This document shows positions 6,564 through 12,791 of a DNA stretch of 12,791 nt, one piece after another. The notes below the pieces were generated by a model, which was not told where the DNA came from, did not search any database, and saw nothing but the letters and a program-made list of their open reading frames with translations. The stretch is from Rickettsiaceae bacterium 4572_127. Lineage in GTDB: Bacteria; Pseudomonadota; Alphaproteobacteria; Rs-D84; NBLK01. A program made the position numbers and the translations under genes. The DNA lies in assembly GCA_002084505.1 (NCBI GenBank), contig NBLK01000043.1:1-12791 (forward strand), written 5' to 3'. Position 1 is the stretch's first letter; the number at the start of each line of letters is the position of its first letter.

Positions 6564-7865
6564 TTAATCCTTTAAAATTTCAGCTAGAGTTTCAATATCT
6601 CCTAAGAATGGAATAGCTCCAAATTTTCCTCGTAAATATCCTTTTTCAAAATCATAATTATTTCTTACATCTTTAAACTCAGATAAAGGATATATCTCAG
6701 AAGCTCCCTCTTCATCTTTTTCAACAAACCAAATTTCGTCTCTTCGTAAAATATCAGGTTTCATTAAATTAGTATTATGAGTCGTAAAAATTAATTGAGC
6801 ACCTGCCTGATTTATGCCCTTATTATGGAACATTTTTATAATATTTTGAACTAAAAAAGGGTGTAGATCAGATTCTAATTCATCAATTATAAAAAGCCCC
6901 CCTTCTAAAAATGCTGGCAGAAAACTTATTAAATAACTAAAATACCTTATAGTACCACCACTTTCATGTTTAAATGGAATTCTTCCACCATTAACAGATG
7001 TATGTTCAAAATCGATTGAATAATCATATTTATTTTCTTCTAAGTATTTCTTTTTTTCTTCTTCGACTGAAATTTCACTTAAATAAGCATTTATTTTAAC
7101 TGTCTTATCTGACGGTGGGCTCGCTGGTTTTTTAGCCGGTTTAATAGCTACAATTCCAACATCGGCTTTTTTTATAAAATTTTCTACTTTTTCTTTTAAC
7201 TTTTTATTATTGCACAATGTCTTTCCAGGGTGTTCTTTAAAATATGCATCCGATGAAGCAATGTTTTTTATTGTTTTATATATTTCTTCGAAAAACGGAA
7301 TCCCTCTTTTATTTAATAGTTCTAATATCAAAATGTCTTTACGATTTTTAACTAAATCTTTAATTTCTTTTTTTGCTATATTTGAAATAAGTTTTGTTTT
7401 CGATATTAGGTTAGTTACTTTTGAATAGATATTTTTTTTCTTTTTATCTAATATCTCAAAAAGTTTTTCAGAAATAATTTTCTTTTTATTAAAGTGTATT
7501 TCAAAAGTATATCTTTTTTCATTTATGATAAAATCTAATTCGATAAAAGAATTTTCTTCTTTACTTTTTTCATTTAATAAAAAAGGTTGATATGCTTTTA
7601 AGACCCTACTTTCTCTACTTTCTCTATTTAAAAAATTTCTTAATTTATAAAAAACATCTAAGAAATTTGATTTTCCTGAAGCGTTCGCTCCATAAAAGGC
7701 AGAAACAGGTAAAATTTTTTCATCTCCAATTGTTTTTGAGGAGATCAAATCAAAATTTGGAGCGTCGGTAGAATACTTTTTTTCAGCAGTAAAATAAACT
7801 TCTTGTGGCTCACAAAAAGAAAGATTATTAGAAAATTTAATTCGTCTAAGATTTATTTTTGTCAT
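6564..7865 (-). CDS. AAA-family (SMC/ABC-like) ATPase, RloA/AbiLi-like
   Basis: ATPase of the AAA_15/AAA_21 group used as the sensor or motor half of several anti-phage systems. In the 433-residue product the Walker A motif is GANASGKSN (59-67), after the strand ILPVSAFYG. An ABC-like signature region is ESGGTIRYFSYL (301-312), Walker B is LFIIDELESDLHP (324-336), and TTHN (361-364) is the H-loop. Residues about 130-300 are a Lys-rich helical insertion replacing a long coiled coil. The C-terminal YLRGKFGAIPFLG is shared by RloB-partnered ATPases (recalled, not searched). I placed the start at 7865 because AAAGGA lies 6 nt upstream; an in-frame ATG at 7937 would add 24 unlikely residues. It heads a two-gene operon divergent from the antitoxin-like gene. 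Confidence 0.85.
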   Translation of the reverse strand: MTKINLRRIKFSNNLSFCEPQEVYFTAEKKYSTDAPNFDLISSKTIGDEKILPVSAFYGANASGKSNFLDVFYKLRNFLNRESRESRVLKAYQPFLLNEKSKEENSFIELDFIINEKRYTFEIHFNKKKIISEKLFEILDKKKKNIYSKVTNLISKTKLISNIAKKEIKDLVKNRKDILILELLNKRGIPFFEEIYKTIKNIASSDAYFKEHPGKTLCNNKKLKEKVENFIKKADVGIVAIKPAKKPASPPSDKTVKINAYLSEISVEEEKKKYLEENKYDYSIDFEHTSVNGGRIPFKHESGGTIRYFSYLISFLPAFLEGGLFIIDELESDLHPFLVQNIIKMFHNKGINQAGAQLIFTTHNTNLMKPDILRRDEIWFVEKDEEGASEIYPLSEFKDVRNNYDFEKGYLRGKFGAIPFLGDIETLAEILKD

Positions 7866-7930
7866 ATCGAATCCTTTTTTATTTAAAGAATAGTAAATTT
7901 TAAGAAAAAAAACAACTAAAAAGTGTCTTT

Positions 7931-7949
7931 TTTGCATTTTTTTTGCAAA
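7931..7949. promoter_or_regulatory. Inverted repeat between divergent genes, possible operator
   Basis: TTTGCA (7931-7936), seven T, TGCAAA (7944-7949), located upstream of both the defence ATPase and the divergent antitoxin-like gene. A dimeric repressor such as an antitoxin could bind here. In a T-rich setting the symmetry could also be chance. Confidence 0.3.
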
Positions 7950-7975
7950 TTCGTTATTTTTTTTGTTTTTTAAGG

Positions 7976-8004
7976 TTGCTTTTTGAAACCTTTTGTTATA
8001 TAAT
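7976..8004 (+). promoter_or_regulatory. Strong sigma70 promoter of the antitoxin-like gene
   Basis: TTGCTT (7976-7981), 17 bp, perfect TATAAT (7999-8004). The start codon at 8036 has AAAGGA at 8024-8029, giving a leader of about 25 nt. Promoter, ribosome site and terminator are all intact around a shortened coding sequence. Confidence 0.65.
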
Positions 8005-8035
8005 TCTTTTAGAACAGTAAATAAAAGGATAAAAA

Positions 8036-8224
8036 ATGAGTAGAGCGGTCAAACTTTCTGAGATGCTTTTAACTAATGCTGGAAAGTATGCGAATATATT
8101 TTCTAGGTCTATTCCAATGAATTTAGAGAATAAAATGAACATTTTATCGAGATTTAAAATAAAAAAAGAGCCTCACGGCTCTTTTTTTACTCTTGCGAAG
8201 TCGTTTTTAATAATTTATAGTTAA
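8036..8224 (+). CDS. Truncated ParD-like antitoxin (degenerate)
   Basis: The frame encodes 62 residues, but only the first 40 or so look genuine. MSRAVKLSEMLLTNAGKYAN followed by IFSRSIPMNLE resembles the N-terminus of ParD-like type II antitoxins (PF11903 type), which usually begin 'xxxVKLSdeLveeArkyAxixhRSiPkQIEyW'. The usual middle and C-terminal part, which binds the toxin, is missing. From residue 44 the frame reads through the hairpin of the terminator at 8161-8188 (KKEPHGSFF), so the tail is not ancestral. No toxin gene is adjacent. It may be a relic, a mini-protein acting as a DNA-binding regulator, or an anti-addiction fragment. The family call rests on remembered consensus, not a search. 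Confidence 0.45.
   Translation: MSRAVKLSEMLLTNAGKYANIFSRSIPMNLENKMNILSRFKIKKEPHGSFFTLAKSFLIIYS
8161..8188. terminator. Intrinsic terminator after the antitoxin-like gene
   Basis: AAAAAAAGAGCC-TCAC-GGCTC followed by seven T. It is almost identical to the terminator after dnaK (loop TCAC instead of TAAC). It lies inside the open frame of the antitoxin-like gene, 5 nt before the lptE promoter. Confidence 0.85.
8193..8221 (+). promoter_or_regulatory. lptE-holA-map promoter, predicted leaderless
   Basis: TTGCGA (8193-8198), exactly 17 bp, TATAGT (8216-8221). The -10 ends 6 nt before the lptE ATG (8228), so the transcript should begin at the start codon. The AAGG just before the ATG is too close to work as a Shine-Dalgarno sequence and would lie outside the mRNA. 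Confidence 0.6.
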
Positions 8225-8227
8225 GGT

Positions 8228-8704
8228 ATGATAAAAAAAATTGCGATATTATTTTTACTAAGTGCATGTGGATTTACTCCAATGCATAAAAAAACTGTGC
8301 AAGAAACCACACAAGCAAACAGCATTTTAGTAAAACCCATCAGCGGAAAACGAGGCATAAATCTTCGTCAGCAACTTAGAGAATCTCTTTCTCCAACAGG
8401 CGATCCGAAGAATCCAATTTACAATGTCCGCATAAATTTACATCCTCCACGAGTAGGTTTACGAGGCTTGCGACAAGATGCTACGGCTACTTGGGGGACT
8501 GTGATTGCGAAGGCGGATTATGTGATTACCAAAGATGGCAAGGAAGTTTTAAAATCTCAGGAGACCGCTTTTGCATCGTATAAAGTTCTATCTAGTGTTT
8601 ATTCGTCTATGGTTGGAAAAGAAGATTCTTTCGATCGAGCAACAAAAACTCTAGGGACTCAAATTTTATCTCATATAAATACTTTTTTGGAGAAAAATAA
8701 GTGA
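8228..8704 (+). CDS. lptE: LPS-assembly lipoprotein LptE
   Basis: Outer-membrane lipoprotein that plugs the LptD barrel and helps insert lipopolysaccharide on the cell surface. The 158-residue product has a very short lipoprotein signal with lipobox LSAC (Cys14), followed by GFTPM, matching the 'CGFtPly' start of alphaproteobacterial LptE/RlpB proteins. The rest has the size and alternating beta pattern of the family: VRINLHPP near 58-65, then an ATWGTVIAKADYVI strand, and SSVYSSMVGKEDSFDRA as the conserved late block. Sequence conservation in this family is weak; gene order (lptE followed by holA, as in many alphaproteobacteria) supports the call. leuS, the usual upstream neighbour, is absent. 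It begins the operon and overlaps holA by 4 nt (GTGA). Confidence 0.85.
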   Translation: MIKKIAILFLLSACGFTPMHKKTVQETTQANSILVKPISGKRGINLRQQLRESLSPTGDPKNPIYNVRINLHPPRVGLRGLRQDATATWGTVIAKADYVITKDGKEVLKSQETAFASYKVLSSVYSSMVGKEDSFDRATKTLGTQILSHINTFLEKNK

Positions 8705-9705
8705 AAATTTACGAAAATCAATTAGAAAGTTACTACAAAAAAAGTTTTGAAGGCATCAAGGCTATATTAATTTATGGAAAAGATGAAGGGGGAATCTCTG
8801 AACATTTCCTAAATATAACTAGTAGCTTCAAAAAAAAACACCCCGATCTAGAAGTTTTAGATTTCAATGACAACACAATCAACGAACATCCAGAAAAAAT
8901 CTACACGGCATCCGTAAGCGATTCGTTTTTTGCCGAAACAAAACTTATGCGATTTGAAAAACCTCCTGTGAATTTTAATAAAATCCTAGAAGATTTACTC
9001 GCACAAAAAGATCTTTCTGCTTTGATTTTGATTCGTGCTGGTGATTTGAAAAAAAGCTCTAAACTTGTAAAAATTTGTGAAAAAAATAACTCCTCAATCT
9101 CAATGATTTGTTATCCTGTTGAGGCAGGGAATCTCCAAAAAATAATTTCTGATTTTACTAGAAAAAATAATATAAAATGCTCTTCTGATGCAATGCAGTT
9201 TTTAGTTTCTAATTTGGGAACAGATAAATCTTTTATAAAAAATGAATTAGAAAAAATAGCTCTCTATTTAGACGAAAAAAACGAAATAACTTATGACATT
9301 GCAAAGACTGTTTTGACTAATGGAAATAAGGTTGAGGTTTTTGATGTCGGGCAAGCTTTAACAAATAAACAAGCAGAAAAAATCCCATATTTATTTAATT
9401 ATTTATATCAAGAAAAACTCAACCCAATAGCTATTATTCGTGTAACTCTAAATCATTTGCGAACAATTTATTTTATGAAAAAATGGCAAAATACTGGATT
9501 AAATCCGTCTATGTCTGCTAAAAAAGTTTTACCTTATTTATTTCCTAAAATTGAAGGCAATTACACTTTCGCAGTAAAAAATTGGTCGGAAAAAAAATTA
9601 ATTAGAGCGATGGATGCACTTCTAAAAGCAGAAATTAAATGTAAATCGGATTCTGAAAATGCAAATATAATTACACAAATGACTTTTTTAAGGTTAGCGA
9701 AATGA
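8701..9705 (+). CDS. holA: DNA polymerase III delta subunit
   Basis: Clamp-loader subunit that opens the sliding clamp DnaN during replication. The 334-residue length is typical. The N-terminal AAA-like domain starts with ILIYGKDEGGISEHF (about 22-36), the family's 'YGxDxxli' start without a functional P-loop. Other family features are DSFFAETKLMRFE (about 73-85), the LILIRAGDLKKSSKL block near 107-121, and a helical C-terminal collar with LNPIAIIRVTLNHLRTIYFMKKW, matching the conserved 'aiiral.rhfrrL'. GTG is the start: it overlaps the lptE stop as GTGA and has GGAG 8 nt upstream. It overlaps map by 4 nt (ATGA), so the three genes are coupled. LptE plus HolA adjacency is common and reflects shared transcription, not shared function. 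Confidence 0.9.
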   Translation: MKIYENQLESYYKKSFEGIKAILIYGKDEGGISEHFLNITSSFKKKHPDLEVLDFNDNTINEHPEKIYTASVSDSFFAETKLMRFEKPPVNFNKILEDLLAQKDLSALILIRAGDLKKSSKLVKICEKNNSSISMICYPVEAGNLQKIISDFTRKNNIKCSSDAMQFLVSNLGTDKSFIKNELEKIALYLDEKNEITYDIAKTVLTNGNKVEVFDVGQALTNKQAEKIPYLFNYLYQEKLNPIAIIRVTLNHLRTIYFMKKWQNTGLNPSMSAKKVLPYLFPKIEGNYTFAVKNWSEKKLIRAMDALLKAEIKCKSDSENANIITQMTFLRLAK

Positions 9706-10457
9706 ACATCAAAATTTACACTCCATCGGAAATAAATAATATAGAAAAAGCATGCCGAATCGCATCAGCTACATTAGACTACATCGCTCCTTTTGTAAAA
9801 ACAGGAATCTCAACTTTAACTATAAATAACCTATGCAACGAATTCATAAAAAACAAAGGCGGAACATCAGCTCCATTAGAAGTTGAAGGCTATAAACATG
9901 CAATCTGCACGACTCTAAATGATGAAATCTGCCATGGAGTCCCAAGCGATAAAGTAATTTTAACTGATGGCGATATTATAAATATAGATGTTACAGTTAA
10001 TCTAGATGGTTTTTATGGCGACACCTCTAGAATGTATACAGTCGGAAAAATTTCCGCAGTCGCAGAACAGCTTATAAAAATCACAAAATTATCTCTAAAA
10101 TCTGCAATTAAAATCGTAAAGCCGAATCAACCTTTCTCAGCGATCGGAAAAGAAATAGAACGAATCGTTGCCCCTTATAATTATGGCATCATTAGAGACT
10201 TCTGTGGGCATGGAATCGGCACAATGTTTCATGGAACTCCACAAATTTTACACTATTATCATTCAGCTTATGATAAAACTTTAATGAAAGAAGGAATGAT
10301 TTTTACCATTGAACCTATGATAAACGAAACTTCATCTTTCGATTATTACATTGATAAATCAAATGGTTGGACGGCCTTTACAAGAGATGGAGCTTTGTCG
10401 GCTCAGTTTGAACATACCATGGTCGTAACAAAAAACGGAGTAAAGATTCTTACTTAA
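9702..10457 (+). CDS. map: Type I methionine aminopeptidase
   Basis: Removes the initiator methionine from nascent proteins in the cytoplasm. The 251-residue product has the compact type Ia form without an N-terminal extension. The five metal ligands are present: D96 in INIDVTVNLDG, D107 in FYGDTSRM, H170 in FCGHGIGTMFH, E204 in FTIEPMI and E237 in AQFEHTMVV. The substrate-site histidines H78 (CHGVPS) and H177 are also intact. The start ATG overlaps the holA stop in ATGA. Read-through from the lptE promoter is the likely source of expression. No clear hairpin terminator follows. Having map in an lptE-holA operon is a less usual arrangement than its frequent pairing with ribosomal-protein or radC genes. 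Confidence 0.95.
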   Translation: MNIKIYTPSEINNIEKACRIASATLDYIAPFVKTGISTLTINNLCNEFIKNKGGTSAPLEVEGYKHAICTTLNDEICHGVPSDKVILTDGDIINIDVTVNLDGFYGDTSRMYTVGKISAVAEQLIKITKLSLKSAIKIVKPNQPFSAIGKEIERIVAPYNYGIIRDFCGHGIGTMFHGTPQILHYYHSAYDKTLMKEGMIFTIEPMINETSSFDYYIDKSNGWTAFTRDGALSAQFEHTMVVTKNGVKILT

Positions 10458-10714
10458 ATACTTCTTGTTTTTTCCTTTAATACATTGAATCTTTTAGAAA
10501 AGAAAGACTTTTTAATACTTTGATACGAATCAAACTATTTAATAGTTTTAATTCTAAAATCCTTTGTTTGTAGTGTTTTTTCTATATTATTTTATAACAC
10601 AATTTCTTCGTCAAATAAAAATCCGTCAAGCAACTAAAAAGAAAAAAATCGTTTTTATTTATTTATTTTTAATTTTATACCTTTAGTCTTAATTTTAAGA
10701 AAGGAAGTGAGAAA
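10458..10714 (+). promoter_or_regulatory. dnaA upstream region with tentative promoter and palindrome
   Basis: This 257-bp AT-rich gap holds a 17-bp palindrome AAACTATT-T-AATAGTTT (10532-10548). A possible promoter follows, TTGTAG (10568-10573), 17 bp, TTTATA (10591-10596), overlapped by a GTGTT/AACAC inverted pair (10573-10600). A Shine-Dalgarno AAAGGAAG lies just before the TTG start of dnaA. I found no clear DnaA-box cluster (TTATNCACA), so this does not look like an origin. The (TTTA)n run near 10652-10668 is low complexity. Confidence 0.35.
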
Positions 10715-12094
10715 TTGGGAAATGCAAAACAAATTTTAATTCAAAATTCCGAACAAACTTTTTTAACTATAAAAGATAAGTTAAAAAGTAAAATCGGCGA
10801 GGCTTCATTTGAAAGCTGGCTTCATGGATTAGGCTTTGATGACTTTAATTCTGGATTACTAACTCTATCTTTGCCAAATCAGTTTTCTTCTGACTATGTA
10901 GAAAGAAATTACAAAGATCAAATCCATGAAATTTTTAATGAATACTTTGATGATATTAAAACTATAAAAATACAAGTTAAACAAAAAAAACATTCCTCCA
11001 CACCATCTGTTAATAATAACTCAATAGTAAAAAAAATTGAAGAAATAAAAAATAATACTCCTGCTTGGTTTTCACAAGATAAAATAAACCCTCTCTATAC
11101 TTTTGAAAACTTTTGCAACGGAGAATCAAATCGCCTGTCTTATGCGGTAGCTAAAAAAATCACCTCTTCTGATGAAAAATTATACAATCCATTTTTTTTG
11201 CATTCTGAAGTTGGACTAGGGAAAACACATTTACTACATGCTATTGCTAATGAAATCAAAGATAAAAAACCACAAGCATCTATTTTAATACAGCCAATTC
11301 AAAAATTTTCTGAGTCTTATGTGCGATCAATAAAAGCAAATCAAGCTCATTTATTTAAGGCACAATTTTCTAAATTTGATATTCTTTTAATTGATGATTT
11401 TCAATTTATAGATGGGAAAAAAAGTTTTCAAAAAGAGTTTTTACATGTTTTAAATGAGTTTATTTCCTCTGGAAAACAAATTGTAATAACCTCAAATAGA
11501 AAAATAAATAACTTAATTTTATCTCCTGAATTGAAATCAAGATTAATCTCAGGACTAACTGCAGATTTGAAAAGACCACAAAAAGAATTACGAAATAAAA
11601 TTATTATTTCAAAATCAACCTTGCTTGGCGAAGGATTGAATCCTAAAATCACAGACTTTTTAACAGAAACTTTGAATTGCAATATTCGAGAAATAGAAGG
11701 AGCCGTCAAACAAATTTTTGCTCATTCAAAATTATTAAATTGTTCTCTTGATATTTCTTCTGTCAAAAAAATAATAGCCGATTTAATTCATGCTCCCCAA
11801 AATATAATTAATTTTGAAACAATTTTGCAAAAAACATCTATTTTCTATAATGTTTCAATTCCAGAAATAAATGGAAAAAGACGAACAAAACGAATTGTAA
11901 ATGCCCGCCGAATTGTTATGTTTTTAACTGCTAAATTGACTGATTATTCCTATTCCGATATTGGTCGCAAGCTCGGAGGAAAGGATCATTCTACAATTTC
12001 ACACGCTCTAAAAGCAGTTTCAAAACAAGAAAAAACAACCCCGCAATTATTCAACGACATAGAAGCAATCGAAACAATCTTAAAGACAATTTAA
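10715..12094 (+). CDS. dnaA: Chromosomal replication initiator DnaA
   Basis: Binds and melts the replication origin. The 459-residue product shows all four domains. Domain I (about 15-85) includes IGEASFESWLHGL. A short linker follows. Domain III (about 122-345) is an AAA+ module starting INPLYTFENF, with P-loop VGLGKTHLLHA, Walker B LLIDDFQF (224-231), sensor ITSNR (258-262), the Arg-finger region LKSRL (273-277) and sensor II REIEGA (325-330). Domain IV carries the DNA-binding signature GGKDHSTISHA (421-431). The P-loop begins HSEVGLGKT where homologues have YGGVGLGKT, so the first glycine is Ser164. The start is TTG, as no in-frame ATG precedes domain I and a Shine-Dalgarno lies upstream. 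Its neighbour is tpiA, 1 nt downstream, not the common dnaN. Confidence 0.95.
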   Translation: MGNAKQILIQNSEQTFLTIKDKLKSKIGEASFESWLHGLGFDDFNSGLLTLSLPNQFSSDYVERNYKDQIHEIFNEYFDDIKTIKIQVKQKKHSSTPSVNNNSIVKKIEEIKNNTPAWFSQDKINPLYTFENFCNGESNRLSYAVAKKITSSDEKLYNPFFLHSEVGLGKTHLLHAIANEIKDKKPQASILIQPIQKFSESYVRSIKANQAHLFKAQFSKFDILLIDDFQFIDGKKSFQKEFLHVLNEFISSGKQIVITSNRKINNLILSPELKSRLISGLTADLKRPQKELRNKIIISKSTLLGEGLNPKITDFLTETLNCNIREIEGAVKQIFAHSKLLNCSLDISSVKKIIADLIHAPQNIINFETILQKTSIFYNVSIPEINGKRRTKRIVNARRIVMFLTAKLTDYSYSDIGRKLGGKDHSTISHALKAVSKQEKTTPQLFNDIEAIETILKTI

Positions 12095-12095
12095 T

Positions 12096-12791
12096 ATGAA
12101 AAAAATTATAATCGCAAATTGGAAAATGAACTTAACTAGACAAGAAAGTCTTCTGCTTTCTCAGTCTCTTGTCGATAAGATTACAACAGGTGATTTAAAA
12201 AAATCGCAAGTGATTTTAGCTCCATCCTTTCTACATTTACCCGAGGTGCAAAGTGTTCTTGCAGGCAGTAAAATTGCGACTTGTGGGCAGAATTGTTCAG
12301 CTCATGAAACAGGAAATTACACTGGACAAACTTCGGTAAAACAGTTAAAAGAATTCGGAGTTTCATCTGTTATTTTAGGACATGCTGAGGTTAGAAAAAA
12401 CTTTGATACTAATAAAATTATCAAATTAAAATCTGAGGTTGTGCAAAAAAATGGACTTCTTCCTATAATTTGCATTGGAGAAAATGAAGATGACAAAATC
12501 AGCGGAAAAACAGAAGAAGTTTTGAAAAAACAAATTGAAGAATCTTGTCCTAAAAATGCCTTCATTTTAGCTTACGAACCTTTATGGGCAATAGGTAAAA
12601 AAACTGCAACTTTATCAGAAGTTGTTGCAGTTTGTGAGTTCATAAAAACAATTACCGATGCTCCAATTTTATACGGTGGATCTGTAAAACCATATAATGC
12701 AAAAGATTTTCTAAACTTAGAAATCTTAGCCGGAGTTTTGGTTGGCGGAGCCTCTCTAAAAGCAAAATCCTTTCTTGAAATCCTCCGCAGT
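12096..12791 (+). CDS. tpiA: Triosephosphate isomerase, 3' end beyond window
   Basis: Interconverts dihydroxyacetone phosphate and glyceraldehyde 3-phosphate in glycolysis and gluconeogenesis. The 232 visible codons cover nearly the whole (beta/alpha)8 barrel, and the frame is open at the window end. Catalytic residues are in place: N8 and K10 in ANWKMN, H96 in LGHAEVR and E161 in AYEPLWAIG; the phosphate-binding YGGSVKP and GGASL segments follow. Two conserved loops deviate: GHSERR is GHAEVR, and the loop-6 lid AIGTGK is AIGKK, one residue shorter. Active-site residues survive, so it is probably functional but divergent. The gene starts 1 nt after the dnaA stop with no separate promoter visible, so it is probably cotranscribed with dnaA. 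It would end within a few codons of the edge. Confidence 0.93.
   Translation, partial: MKKIIIANWKMNLTRQESLLLSQSLVDKITTGDLKKSQVILAPSFLHLPEVQSVLAGSKIATCGQNCSAHETGNYTGQTSVKQLKEFGVSSVILGHAEVRKNFDTNKIIKLKSEVVQKNGLLPIICIGENEDDKISGKTEEVLKKQIEESCPKNAFILAYEPLWAIGKKTATLSEVVAVCEFIKTITDAPILYGGSVKPYNAKDFLNLEILAGVLVGGASLKAKSFLEILRS

Noticed and set aside
7866..7937. Longer start for the ATPase (MQKRHFLVVFFLKIYY...)
   Set aside because: It adds a hydrophobic, family-unlike leader and lacks a ribosome site, whereas the ATG at 7865 has AAAGGA at ideal spacing.
10458..10714. Replication origin upstream of dnaA
   Set aside because: No cluster of TTATNCACA boxes and no clear repeat set; the only resemblance is TTATAACACA, which has an extra base.

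Overview
The window is an AT-rich (about 30% GC) stretch of bacterial chromosome. LPS-assembly lipoprotein LptE, lytic transglycosylase MltA and the alphaproteobacterial form of the RNase III motif (GDRVLGL) point to a Gram-negative alphaproteobacterium. Low GC, scattered housekeeping genes, conserved-site drift and palindromic intergenic repeats suggest a Rickettsiales- or Holosporales-like host-associated lineage; that placement is inference.

Layout. 1-236: a possible broken minus-strand frame, then a promoter whose -10 lies 6 nt before the rnc ATG. 237-872: rnc (RNase III, +). 874-2578 (-): mltA and, overlapping its 3' end, a secreted HExxH protein. 2579-4018: a 1.4-kb gene-free region with three copies of a composite palindromic element (modules A, C, B), an extra A module making a perfect 44-bp inverted repeat, a GAAA microsatellite and a 205-bp MITE-like element with 18-bp terminal inverted repeats. 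4019-5836: dnaK (+), with a heat-shock-like promoter and a precise in-frame loss of about 32 residues in its ATPase domain. 5873-7865 (-): a two-gene AbiL/RloAB-like phage-defence module (AAA ATPase plus RloB/Toprim-like protein). 7976-8188 (+): a truncated ParD-like antitoxin gene with its own promoter and terminator, divergent from the defence pair. 8193-10457 (+): lptE-holA-map, an overlapping operon whose promoter predicts a leaderless lptE mRNA. 10458-10714: AT-rich leader. 10715-12791 (+): dnaA (TTG start) and tpiA, 1 nt apart, with tpiA running off the window.

How the genes fit together. rnc, dnaK, lptE-holA-map and dnaA-tpiA are core functions (RNA processing, protein folding, outer-membrane biogenesis, replication, protein N-terminal maturation, glycolysis). 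They are separated from common partners: no era or lepB beside rnc, no dnaJ or grpE beside dnaK, no leuS before lptE. The defence module lies between two nearly identical intrinsic terminators, which suggests an accessory cassette between dnaK and lptE. The most notable points are the dnaK internal deletion, the modular palindromes with compensatory stem changes, the leaderless promoter architecture seen twice, and the defence pair beside an antitoxin relic. Several core enzymes (DnaA, TpiA, RNase III) also carry unusual substitutions at conserved positions.
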